This document shows, in pieces, positions 22,828-30,781 of a stretch of 64,000 nt of DNA (position 1 is the first letter of the stretch; every line of letters begins with the position of its first letter). Source of the stretch: UBA6522 sp965237785 (lineage in GTDB: Bacteria; Pseudomonadota; Gammaproteobacteria; Steroidobacterales; Rariloculaceae); the NCBI GenBank assembly GCA_965237785.1, contig OZ250159.1, positions 2,976,001 to 3,040,000 of the forward strand, written 5' to 3'. The notes under the pieces were generated by a model. That model was given only the letters and a program-made list of their open reading frames with translations. It was not told the origin of the DNA and did no database searches. The position numbers and the translations under genes were made by a program.

Positions 22828-24864
22828 CTAGATTATAAGCCAGTCCGGGAAGCCGCCGGGTAGCGCGCCCTGCATCCAGATCGCCAGGTACGAAGTGTGG
22901 AACAGCATGCCCATCACCTGATCGTAGAAGAACACCAGAACCGCCCAACCCGCCAGCGCGTAGCCGACTGCGAAACGCTTGCGGTAGCTCCCCCACCGCC
23001 ACAGGTAGATGCCGATGAAGAGTGGCATGGCGATCTTCTGCCCCACCAGCAGCGTCAGCACGATTATCCCGGCCAGGTAGCCGAAGAACGGCAGCGCCTC
23101 GGCGAGCCAGGCGTCTTCGAAGGCTTTCTTCACCGTCACGCGCCAAGCGCCCGCGGCCTTGTTGGCCGCTATCAGATCGATCGAATCCCGTACGACGACG
23201 ATGCAGGCGAGCACGGCGCCCGGGACGGAGATCAGCAGTGGAAACTGCCTCACCGGCGGCGGCCAGTCCAGTGACGAGAATCCGGCCCAGACGAAGAGCA
23301 GCAAGAGGATTACCGAGAATGGCAGTGAAAGGGCCGGGTTGCGCTCCGAGGCCTCCCCCGCCGCCGGCCGTCCCGATAAGCGCTGCCTGGCGATGCCTCG
23401 GGCGGCGAATATCAGCGTCACGACGATCACCAATAGGAGCAGCAAGACGATGGGCCGCTCGAGCCAACCGATGCCCTGGTGCACGCGCATGCTGATCTGG
23501 AACGAACCTTCGAGGATCCCACCCAACACGAGGGCGAGGATCACCGGGGGCCGGGGCCAGCCGCCGCGCTTCATGAAGAATCCGAGCACGCCGAAGCAAG
23601 TGCAGCTCACCCAGGCGCCCACCGAGGCGCCGCCGAGCCACGCCCCCATGTAGACGAAAAGCAGCACGCCGGGCACCACAATGTGCCCGGGAAGCAGCGC
23701 CACCTTGGCCACGTACTCCACGGTCCAGAGCAACACGACCGTGGCGATGACGCTGGCGAAGGCGATCATCCACACGAAGCTGAAGGTCATGGGCAGTTCC
23801 GCCTCCAGCATGCCCGGGCCGGGCCGCAAACCGAGCATGATGAGCGCGCCCATGAGCACGGCGGTGCCGACGCTGCCGGGGATGCCCATGGTGACGGTGG
23901 GAATGAGCGCGCCGCCGCGCAAGGCGTTGTTGGCCGCCTCCGGCGCGAGCACGCCGCGGACATCGCCCTGGCCGAACTGCGATTGGTCCTTGGCGCTCTG
24001 CATGGCGTGGCCGTAGGTGACCCAGCCGACGATGGAGGCGCCGAGTCCGGGCAGCATGCCGATATAGGCGCCGATCACGCTACAGCGGATCACCAGCCAC
24101 CAGTGCTGCAGGGCGTCGCGCACGCCGTTCAGGAGCCCGCGGCGAGTATCGGCGGTGCGGCCGCTGCGCGCGATGGAGACATTCTTGATCGCCAGTTCCA
24201 TGATCTCCGGGATCGCGAAGAGCCCCAACAGCACCGGAATCAACGGCAGTTCATCGAGGAGATACAGGGTGCCGAAGGTGTAGCGGGGAATGGCTTGTGA
24301 CTCCGGGAAACCGACCATCGCCAGAAGCAGGCCCAGCATGGCCGCGGTGACGCCCTTGACGATGGACTGCCCGGAGAGCGACCCCACCATGGCCAGGCCG
24401 AGCACGCCCAGCATGAAGGTCTCCGGCGATTCGAACGCCAGGATCACCGGCAGGATCAACGGCAGCGAGATGCCGAGCGCCGCCGCGCCGCAGACGCCCC
24501 CGATGGCCGAGGACGTGAACGCGGCGCCGAGCGCACGGGCCGCCTCGCCGCGTTTCGCCATCGGGTAGCCGTCGAGAACCGTGGCCTGGGAGGCGGCGGT
24601 ACTCGGGATACCGAGCAACACCGAAGTAATGGCTCCGCTGGTGGATGTCGACGCCCACGAGGAAAGCAGCAGCGCGAAGGCCGCCACCGGCTCCATGCTG
24701 AAGGTGAACGGCAGCAAAAGCACCAGCCCGATGGCGCCGCCGAGCCCCGGGATCGCGCCCATGAGGATGCCGATGGCGCAGCCCAGGGCGAAGTAAGCCA
24801 GGACATGCCACTGGAAGATCAGTCCGAGCCCCGCAAACAGGGCTTCCAGCATGGTTTCGAACAT
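22828..24864 (-). CDS. Tripartite tricarboxylate transporter, TctA fused to a TctB-like domain
   Basis: Residues 1 to about 490 are a TctA large membrane subunit: GAIPGLGGAIGLVLLLP near residue 40, LLGIPSTAASQATVLDGYP near 85, and the inverted-repeat counterpart GMLPGLGASIVGWVTYG and MGIPGSVGTAVLMGAL in the second half. After a polar linker (RLSGRPAAGEASERNPA) come about 165 residues with four hydrophobic segments resembling TctB, which is normally a separate protein. A fused A-B unit would need only a periplasmic TctC; the candidate is the protein at 18193-19320. It is divergent from the HbpS/GlcG-like gene. TctA is certain, and the TctB assignment of the tail is inferred from position and topology. 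Confidence 0.88.
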   Translation of the reverse strand: MFETMLEALFAGLGLIFQWHVLAYFALGCAIGILMGAIPGLGGAIGLVLLLPFTFSMEPVAAFALLLSSWASTSTSGAITSVLLGIPSTAASQATVLDGYPMAKRGEAARALGAAFTSSAIGGVCGAAALGISLPLILPVILAFESPETFMLGVLGLAMVGSLSGQSIVKGVTAAMLGLLLAMVGFPESQAIPRYTFGTLYLLDELPLIPVLLGLFAIPEIMELAIKNVSIARSGRTADTRRGLLNGVRDALQHWWLVIRCSVIGAYIGMLPGLGASIVGWVTYGHAMQSAKDQSQFGQGDVRGVLAPEAANNALRGGALIPTVTMGIPGSVGTAVLMGALIMLGLRPGPGMLEAELPMTFSFVWMIAFASVIATVVLLWTVEYVAKVALLPGHIVVPGVLLFVYMGAWLGGASVGAWVSCTCFGVLGFFMKRGGWPRPPVILALVLGGILEGSFQISMRVHQGIGWLERPIVLLLLLVIVVTLIFAARGIARQRLSGRPAAGEASERNPALSLPFSVILLLLFVWAGFSSLDWPPPVRQFPLLISVPGAVLACIVVVRDSIDLIAANKAAGAWRVTVKKAFEDAWLAEALPFFGYLAGIIVLTLLVGQKIAMPLFIGIYLWRWGSYRKRFAVGYALAGWAVLVFFYDQVMGMLFHTSYLAIWMQGALPGGFPDWLII

Positions 24865-24945
24865 CGATTTCCCGCGAGTTCTTCTATGTTGAAGGGCGGG
24901 GGGATAATATCACCCCGGCTCCCCCGGAAATGGAACCCAAAACCC

Positions 24946-25422
24946 ATGGCCAAACCCACGCCCTTGAAAGTTTTGCTCAGCCTGGCGCAGGCCGATGCCA
25001 TCGCCGACGAGGCCCTGCGCCTCGCCCGAAAACACGGCCTGCAACCCCTGACGGTCGCGGTGCTCGACGCCGGCGGACACCAGGTCGTGCTCAAGCGCGA
25101 GGACGGCTGCGGGATCATCCGCGTGCAGGTGGCCTGCGCCAAGGCGTACGGCGCCCTGGGCATGGGAATCTCCAGCCGCGAGTTGGGCGAGCATGTCGCC
25201 GACCGACCCGTCTTCGGCAACTCCCTGAGCGTCATTTCCGGCGGACGGTTCGCCACCGTGCCGGGCGGTGTCCTGATTCGTGACTCGGCGGGGAGCGTGA
25301 TCGGCGCGGTAGGGATCACCGGCGACAAGTCGCCGGCAGACGAGTTCGCCGCGATCGGGGGCATCAAATCCGCGGGGCTGGTTTCCGACCCTCCCGAACC
25401 CGCATCGGACTGGAATCGTTGA
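24946..25422 (+). CDS. HbpS/GlcG family (DUF336) protein
   Basis: From the ATG at 24946 the product has 158 residues, the normal size for this family. The chain ADAIADEALRLARKHGLQPLT, VAVLDAGGHQVVLKRED, QVACAKAYGALGMGISS, FATVPGGVLIRD and IGAVGITGDKSPADE follows the HbpS/GlcG pattern throughout. Members bind haem or small metabolites and often accompany glycolate or aromatic catabolism genes. No catalytic role is established for most of them. A longer frame from 24805 runs through the divergent promoter and is not credible. It lies in the same direction as the following esterase gene, with a 113-bp gap. Confidence 0.88.
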   Translation: MAKPTPLKVLLSLAQADAIADEALRLARKHGLQPLTVAVLDAGGHQVVLKREDGCGIIRVQVACAKAYGALGMGISSRELGEHVADRPVFGNSLSVISGGRFATVPGGVLIRDSAGSVIGAVGITGDKSPADEFAAIGGIKSAGLVSDPPEPASDWNR

Positions 25423-25535
25423 CCATGAGCCATGACAGACTTGCCGCCGCGCCGGCGTTCGGAGCGGGCGGGCCGCGGGATAGCGGGTGGGCACTGTTGC
25501 GCAATCGGATACGTCGGCCCAGCGGACCATAGACG

Positions 25536-26645
25536 ATGGCGCGTAAACGCATCGACTGGCCGACCGGAAAGGTCGTCACCCTGGAGCACCGATCGAAGGT
25601 CCTCAAGAACAATGCGCTGGGCGACCCGCACGTCAGACCGTTGAACGTCTGGCTGCCGCCTGGATATGAGGGCGCTGCCCGAGGCGGCCAACGGTTTCCG
25701 GTGCTATTCGACCTCGTGGGCTACACCGGTTCCGGTCAATCGCATACCAACTGGCGCAACTTCGACGAGAACGTACCCGACCGCGCCGCCCGACTGATTC
25801 ACGAGAAAAAGATGGGTCCGTGCATCCTGGTGTTCCCGGACTGCTTCACCGCGCTTGGCGGCAATCAATACATCAATACCTCGGCCATGGGCCGCTATGC
25901 CGACTACCTGACCAAGGAGCTGATTCCCTTCGTGGACCGGGAGTTCAGGACGTTGGCGTTCCGGGAACACCGGGGTTGCTTCGGCAAATCCTCGGGCGGA
26001 TACGGCGCCATGGTGCATGGCATGAAGTACGCCGAGTATTGGGGCGCCATCGCCAATCACTCGGGGGATGCGTATTTCGATTTCCTGTATCGCTGCGAAT
26101 GGCCCAACGTCCTGAACGAACTGGCCAAGCACCGTCCGAAGCAGCGCAAGGAGGGCAGGATCGACGTGCTCGCAGAGGAGAAGGCGGCGAAGGACGGCTT
26201 CGACGATGGCCGGGTGGCGCGCTTCCTGGAGGCCGTGTGGGGCAAGCCGAAACTGACCGGCCCCGAAATTCATACCCTGATGATGGCGGCCATGGCCGCA
26301 AGCTACGACCCGCATCCGAAAGCGCCGAACGGCTTTCGGCTACCGGTCAATCTCGAGACCGGCGAGATGCTGCCGGCCCGGTGGCGGGCGTGGCTCAAGC
26401 ACGACCCGATCAACATGGTGGAGCGCCATGCAAACGACCTGAAAACGCTTCGCGGCATTTTCATCGACTGCGGCTGGGTGGATCACTACCACATTCACTA
26501 CGGCACACGGATTCTGTCCAAGCGTCTGGCGCAGGCCGGCATCGCCCACACCTACGAGGAATTTCCCGATACGCATTCCAGGATTGACTACCGGATGGAC
26601 AGGAGTTTGCCGTTCTTGTACCGGGCGTTGATGCCCGAGGGGTAG
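25536..26645 (+). CDS. Alpha/beta-hydrolase, putative esterase (esterase-D/enterochelin-esterase type)
   Basis: The 369-residue protein has the opening of the putative-esterase family (LNVWLPPGYEG, FPVLFDLVGYTGSG), then CILVFPDCFTALGGNQYIN. The nucleophile elbow is GKSSGGYGAM, with Ser as nucleophile in GxSxG, and a C-terminal His lies near DTHSRIDYR. There is an insertion (about residues 180-290) not typical of the smallest members, which may form a lid over the active site. No signal peptide is seen, so it is cytoplasmic. It would cleave a carboxylic or S-acyl ester; the substrate is unknown. The neighbours (HbpS-like protein upstream, DUF3750 downstream) do not clarify its role. Confidence 0.85.
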   Translation: MARKRIDWPTGKVVTLEHRSKVLKNNALGDPHVRPLNVWLPPGYEGAARGGQRFPVLFDLVGYTGSGQSHTNWRNFDENVPDRAARLIHEKKMGPCILVFPDCFTALGGNQYINTSAMGRYADYLTKELIPFVDREFRTLAFREHRGCFGKSSGGYGAMVHGMKYAEYWGAIANHSGDAYFDFLYRCEWPNVLNELAKHRPKQRKEGRIDVLAEEKAAKDGFDDGRVARFLEAVWGKPKLTGPEIHTLMMAAMAASYDPHPKAPNGFRLPVNLETGEMLPARWRAWLKHDPINMVERHANDLKTLRGIFIDCGWVDHYHIHYGTRILSKRLAQAGIAHTYEEFPDTHSRIDYRMDRSLPFLYRALMPEG

Positions 26646-26707
26646 GCTCGCGGATTCAAACGCGTCCGTAATTCTGCGCGAGGCGACAGTGAAATATACT
26701 CTCCGCA

Positions 26708-27499
26708 ATGAAGATGCATCGGACAGTCCTCTTTGTTGGATTGGCGCTTGCGCCCATCGCACTGGGGCTTACCGTGGTTAACCTCGGAAACCAGGACTGG
26801 CGGACCGCGAGCCGGGAACCGGTGGGTCTGGCGCCGGATCCGCAAACAACGCCGGAAGCGGTCGTGCAGGTCTACGCGGCCCGCGCCTTTGACTGGCGGG
26901 GCGTCGTTGGCGTCCATAGCTGGATCGCGACCAAGGACCAGGGCGCGGAGGCGTACACCGTCTACGAGGTGAGCGGCTGGCGACTGCGCCGCAACGGGTC
27001 CGCGGTGACCGCGAGCAGCCGCGCGCCGGATGCGCGGTGGTTCGGCAACGAGCCGGACCTTCTCGCCGACCTGCGGGGCGACGCGGCCGAGCAAGTCATT
27101 CCCAAGATCCAGCAGGGCGTGCGCGACTATCCCTTTGCCGGCCAATACCGGCTTTGGCCCGGACCGAACTCCAACACCTTTACCGCGTCCGTGCTGCGGC
27201 AGGCCCCGGAACTGCGAGTGGACCTGCCACCGACGGCGATCGGCAAGGACTATCTGGGCGGCCGACTGGTGGCGGCGGCGCCCAGCGGCACCGGCGTTCA
27301 ACTCAGCCTGGCCGGGATCGCAGGCATACTGGTTGCCGCCGAGGAAGGCCTGGAGATAAACGTGCTGGGAATGACTTTCGGCGTCGATCCCCTGGACCTG
27401 ACGCTAAAGGCGCCATTCGTGGGCCGCATCGGAACCGCGCTGAGCGGGTTGCTGCTGGCCGCGGTCATTGGCGCCATGGTGTTCGCATTCAGGCGCTAA
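26708..27499 (+). CDS. DUF3750-type membrane-anchored protein
   Basis: The 263-residue protein has an N-terminal hydrophobic segment (VLFVGLALAPIALGLTVV) and a C-terminal transmembrane helix (GTALSGLLLAAVIGAMVFAF), with a periplasmic domain between them. The sequence AARAFDWRGVVGVHSWIATK, AYTVYEVSGW and the later DYPFAGQYRLWPGPNSNTF fit DUF3750. The conserved His-Ser-Trp and the Asn-rich P-G-P-N-S-N stretch suggest a papain-like or NlpC-like hydrolase fold, but this is an inference and no function is known. The same-strand cupin gene follows after 24 bp, so the two may be co-transcribed. Confidence 0.75.
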   Translation: MKMHRTVLFVGLALAPIALGLTVVNLGNQDWRTASREPVGLAPDPQTTPEAVVQVYAARAFDWRGVVGVHSWIATKDQGAEAYTVYEVSGWRLRRNGSAVTASSRAPDARWFGNEPDLLADLRGDAAEQVIPKIQQGVRDYPFAGQYRLWPGPNSNTFTASVLRQAPELRVDLPPTAIGKDYLGGRLVAAAPSGTGVQLSLAGIAGILVAAEEGLEINVLGMTFGVDPLDLTLKAPFVGRIGTALSGLLLAAVIGAMVFAFRR

Positions 27500-27523
27500 T
27501 GAAATCGAACAGGAGAAAAAATC

Positions 27524-28144
27524 ATGAGCAGGAAAATGGCTTTCTTCACGGCTACGGTGATGGTTCTGGCGGCGTTTGCGCTCGGGCGTCTATCCGCACA
27601 GGACGCGGACTCCGGTCCGGAGCCTAGTTGCACCCTGTGTCCCGCGGACCACGTTCCGGCGGAAGAAATCGCAGCCTACGAGCGTGTGGCCATGGACGCC
27701 GGGCTCACCGATCAGCAGGTTCGCTCCATCGATATCGGCAACGTCAACGTACAGATCGCTCTGGCTCATCGTGGGGCACTGGACGCGCCGCGGCCCCAAT
27801 CCGTCGCCGAGCACGATCTCGTCACCGAGGTCTATTACGTCCTCAGCGGTTCGGGCACCAATCTGACCGGAGCGGATCTCGTCGACAAGCAGCGCCGCCC
27901 CGCGGACAACCGCGCGGTCCAGTTCCTGAACGGGCCCGGCAATAACGCGGCCGGGGTGCGCGACGGCGTGACCTATGACCTGGAAGCCGGGGATGTCTTT
28001 GTTATTCCCGCGGGTACGGGGCATCAGTTCACCCGGATCGACGATCACATCACCTATCTCATGGTCCGCGTGGACCCGGACAAGGTGGTGCCGTTGATGG
28101 ATGCGGAGGCGTCGCAGGCGTATTTGGCGGAGAACGGTCAGTAG
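27524..28144 (+). CDS. Exported cupin-domain protein
   Basis: The 206-residue protein has an N-terminal signal or anchor segment (AFFTATVMVLAAFALGRL) followed by a CTLC pair. The single cupin barrel has a first motif around HDLVTEVYYVLSGSGT (metal-binding His and Glu) and a second around GDVFVIPAGTGHQFTRID (metal-binding His). Such exported cupins are common in marine proteobacteria and could be dioxygenase-like, isomerase-like or purely binding proteins. The ATG follows AGGAGAAAAAATC, a strong ribosome-binding site. It follows the DUF3750 gene closely. Confidence 0.85.
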   Translation: MSRKMAFFTATVMVLAAFALGRLSAQDADSGPEPSCTLCPADHVPAEEIAAYERVAMDAGLTDQQVRSIDIGNVNVQIALAHRGALDAPRPQSVAEHDLVTEVYYVLSGSGTNLTGADLVDKQRRPADNRAVQFLNGPGNNAAGVRDGVTYDLEAGDVFVIPAGTGHQFTRIDDHITYLMVRVDPDKVVPLMDAEASQAYLAENGQ

Positions 28145-28152
28145 CACGCGTA

Positions 28153-28168
28153 CTGCGTTTCGACGCAG
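28153..28168. terminator. Short UUCG-capped hairpin between convergent genes
   Basis: CTGCGT-TTCG-ACGCAG forms a 6-bp stem with a stable TTCG loop nine bases after the cupin stop, before the convergent gene at 28206. No T-run follows on either strand, so it may protect 3' ends or assist Rho-dependent termination. Weak evidence. Confidence 0.3.
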
Positions 28169-28205
28169 CCGAGCAAGCCTTGTAGGTTCCCGGCGGCTTC
28201 CGCGG

Positions 28206-29168
28206 TCAATCGCAAAATACGCCGATCGCGCTCATCACCTGGCGCTCGAGCGTACGGCCGGAGGGTCTGTTGAGCAGCTTGCCGTTCACGACCAGACTCG
28301 ACGAACCGCCGCCATCGAGATTGAGCGCCTTCTCGGCGCCGATATCGACCATCAGGGCGGCGAGTTCCTCCAGCGTCACCCCGCGGCTGAGGGGCTGTCG
28401 GCCGTCGACCAGGACCAAAAGCAGCTCACCGTCGGCCGTGATCCCGGCCGCGGTCCGTGGATGCGTGTCGGGGATCGCCGAGCCGAAGAAGACCTCCTCG
28501 TTGGTCATGACGTCGACCTGCCCGTTCGATACCACGACGGGGCCCGCGCCCACGGCGTCTTCGACGAGCCATGGAGCGGATGCTCCCTCCAATGTCGCTG
28601 GCGTGCCCGGTCGATGCGATGGCGGTTCCGCCCACGCCTGCAGTTCACCGTCCCGGCTCGTGGCCCAGGCGATCTCGAAACTTCCGGGCTTGAAGCCCAG
28701 CGCGGCGCGCGCGGTTTCGTAGCGGATGTCATTGCGCACCACCGATCGCGTCGCCGGCGCCTCGATCACGCCATCCACCACCAGGAGACCGGCATGAAAC
28801 GCCGGCGTTCGCTCCATGCTGAAAAAGCCTCCGTTCACCGCGACGCAGGCGCCGGTATCGGACGCAAAAACCGATACCCTTTCGCGCCGGTCGGTCGTGT
28901 CGTCGGAAAGCAGAACCTCGGCTCGAACCGCTTCGGAGCCGGGACTCACGGACACGTACCAGGCGCGTAACGGAAAGTCCCGGTCGCTCCCGGCGAAGAC
29001 CCGCACCGCAGCGGGCAGCTCAGCGTTCACGGACTCCATGGGTTCCCATTGGATAGCAGGTAAGTCAGCGACCGACGCCGTTACGTTGCACAGAGCCAAC
29101 GCAGCCGCGGCGGTGACGCGGCTCAGCGCCCGTTGCTGACATGTAGTCTTTCCGTGCATGTGACCCAT
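28206..29168 (-). CDS. Phosphodiester glycosidase family protein (NAGPA/DUF2233), exported
   Basis: The 320-residue protein has a signal peptide (hydrophobic core TAAAALALCNVTASVA) and the phosphodiester glycosidase fold. ACVAVNGGFFSM (about residues 108-119), SAIPDTHPRTAAGITADGEL and the signature LNLDGGGSSSLVVNG near residue 283 match the N-acetylglucosamine-1-phosphodiester alpha-N-acetylglucosaminidase family. In bacteria these proteins are thought to trim sugar phosphodiesters in the envelope or in exopolysaccharide. Two ATG starts (29168, 29159) are possible. It stands alone, divergent from the AbiE-type pair. Confidence 0.88.
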   Translation of the reverse strand: MGHMHGKTTCQQRALSRVTAAAALALCNVTASVADLPAIQWEPMESVNAELPAAVRVFAGSDRDFPLRAWYVSVSPGSEAVRAEVLLSDDTTDRRERVSVFASDTGACVAVNGGFFSMERTPAFHAGLLVVDGVIEAPATRSVVRNDIRYETARAALGFKPGSFEIAWATSRDGELQAWAEPPSHRPGTPATLEGASAPWLVEDAVGAGPVVVSNGQVDVMTNEEVFFGSAIPDTHPRTAAGITADGELLLVLVDGRQPLSRGVTLEELAALMVDIGAEKALNLDGGGSSSLVVNGKLLNRPSGRTLERQVMSAIGVFCD

Positions 29169-29285
29169 GGCGATTCTTCCAGCTTAAATCGTACCCCGCG
29201 ACCGCCGCGGAGTATAGGAGGTAAAAAAACTCCCGCACAGAGAATAGTCATCGTAATAAATGGTCATATTTGATAAGTTACTGCG

Positions 29286-29921
29286 ATGAACTTCCAAGAA
29301 CTGGTAGCAATCGTTGCAGACGAGCCCGTATTTGAGACGGGATTGCTGTTGGCAGGCAACATTGACCCGGCCAATTTACGCCGCCAACTGTCGCGCTGGA
29401 CCAGCGCCGGACGTTTGCTGCAACTGCGTCGGGGGCTGTACAGCCTGGCGCCGCCCTGGCAAAAACTCATCCCTCACCCCTTCCTGGTGGCGAATCGGCT
29501 GGCGCCTGGATCCTATGTCAGCGGAGTCTCTGCATTGGCTTTTGCACAAGCTATCCCGGAGTACGTTGCGGAGGTCACGAGCTGCACTGGCGGACGGCCA
29601 CGGACCCATCAGACGCCGCTCGGACGCTTTTCCTTTCGCCACCTGAAAGCGCATCTTCGCTTCGGCTACCGGCGAGTCGCGCTGGGCGGCAACCACCACG
29701 CCTTCCTTGCGGAACCGGAAAAGGCACTCCTTGATTTGGTTTACCTGTACCCGGGCGGCGACGACATTGCGTACCTCGCAGAACTAAGGCTCAATTTCGA
29801 TGTCTTGCGCCTGAACGTACTGGACGCCATCGCCCAAAAGAGCGAAACACCCAAACTAGTGAGGGCCGCCGAACGCATCCGCAAACTTGCCCGCGAGACC
29901 CCGGAGTACGAAACCCTGTGA
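29286..29921 (+). CDS. AbiEi-type antitoxin / transcriptional regulator
   Basis: The 211-residue protein has an N-terminal winged-helix region (FETGLLLAGNIDPANLRRQLSR, then LLQLRRGLYSL), typical of AbiEi-like antitoxins. The middle part, YVSGVSALAFAQAIPEYV, and FLAEPEKALLDLVYL (the conserved P-E-K-A-LLD box) confirm the family. AbiEi represses its operon and, in type IV systems, offsets the toxin without binding it. It is followed by a nucleotidyltransferase-like toxin gene whose GTG start overlaps this gene by four bases. The start ATG lies in an AT-rich promoter-like region (29222-29285). Confidence 0.9.
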   Translation: MNFQELVAIVADEPVFETGLLLAGNIDPANLRRQLSRWTSAGRLLQLRRGLYSLAPPWQKLIPHPFLVANRLAPGSYVSGVSALAFAQAIPEYVAEVTSCTGGRPRTHQTPLGRFSFRHLKAHLRFGYRRVALGGNHHAFLAEPEKALLDLVYLYPGGDDIAYLAELRLNFDVLRLNVLDAIAQKSETPKLVRAAERIRKLARETPEYETL

Positions 29922-30721
29922 AGGACCATTTGAACGAACTGGTGCGAGACAGCGCCCAATTACAAGGACGTAATATCGCCCGCGAGTACCTTCAGAGCCG
30001 GATCCTCGGGGCGTTTCAACGCGCCGGAGCGATGAATTCGCTCGCGTTTCAGGGCGGCACGTGCCTGCGTTTCGTCTTTGGCTTGCCGCGCTTTTCCGAA
30101 GACCTGGATTTCGCCCTTGAGGGCGATGACGCGAACTACGACCTGCACGCGTATCTAAAGGCCGTCCGATCGGAACTCACCGCGGAGACATATCGCGTCG
30201 AATTGAGCGTACGCGAGCATCGAACCGTTCAACGCGCTTTAGTACGCTTCCCCGGAATTCTGTACGAAGTCGGGCTTTCGCACCACCCCGAGGAGGTGCT
30301 TGCGGTAAGAATTGAAGTCGATACCCAGCCTCCGGCAGGCGCACAGACGGCCATCAGCCTCGTTCGCCGACATGTCACGCTCAGGCTTTACCACCACGAC
30401 CGCGCCTCACTGTTAGCGGGCAAGCTACACGCAGTGCTGCAACGGCCTTACGCCAAGGGACGCGATTGGTACGATCTGATCTGGTATCTCAGCGACCGGG
30501 ACTGGCCACCTCCCAATCTGGTCCTGTTAAACGCCGCGCTCAAGCAAACCGATTGGGATGGCGAAAAACTAGAGCCGCAAACCTGGCGCGGCGCGGTCAG
30601 GCACCGGCTTGACGAGCTTGATTGGGAGCGCGTGGTAGATGACGTGCGCCCGTTCCTGCAACAACAGCACGAAGTGGACCTTGTAAGCAAGCCCAACGCG
30701 ATGCGACTGCTCACGCTGTAG
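29918..30721 (+). CDS. AbiEii/AbiGii-type nucleotidyltransferase toxin
   Basis: The 267-residue protein carries the AbiEii nucleotidyltransferase core: LAFQGGTCLRFVFGLPRFSEDLDFAL (split as LAFQGGTCLRFVFGL and RFSEDLDFAL), with the catalytic GG/TxLR and SEDLDF acidic motif at about residues 44-68. A later conserved LLAGKLHAVLQRPYAKGRDWYDL matches the family C-terminal half, with K, R and D residues kept. It would act as a GTP- or NTP-dependent transferase, some relatives modifying tRNA, causing growth arrest on phage attack. The GTG start overlaps the antitoxin stop (GTGA). The pair is complete and looks intact. Confidence 0.92.
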   Translation: MKDHLNELVRDSAQLQGRNIAREYLQSRILGAFQRAGAMNSLAFQGGTCLRFVFGLPRFSEDLDFALEGDDANYDLHAYLKAVRSELTAETYRVELSVREHRTVQRALVRFPGILYEVGLSHHPEEVLAVRIEVDTQPPAGAQTAISLVRRHVTLRLYHHDRASLLAGKLHAVLQRPYAKGRDWYDLIWYLSDRDWPPPNLVLLNAALKQTDWDGEKLEPQTWRGAVRHRLDELDWERVVDDVRPFLQQQHEVDLVSKPNAMRLLTL

Positions 30722-30781
30722 TGGATAATGCCGGACACCCCTGTACCTGGATGTCGATTCAACCGGAGGTAGCGGCCTGAC

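Noticed and set aside
22757..23773. Minus-strand open frame of 338 codons overlapping TctA
   Set aside because: Same strand but different frame; Arg/Gly-rich shadow of the TctA gene.
23479..24300. Plus-strand His/Ala/Glu-rich open frame
   Set aside because: Antisense to TctA in very GC-rich DNA, no homology pattern.
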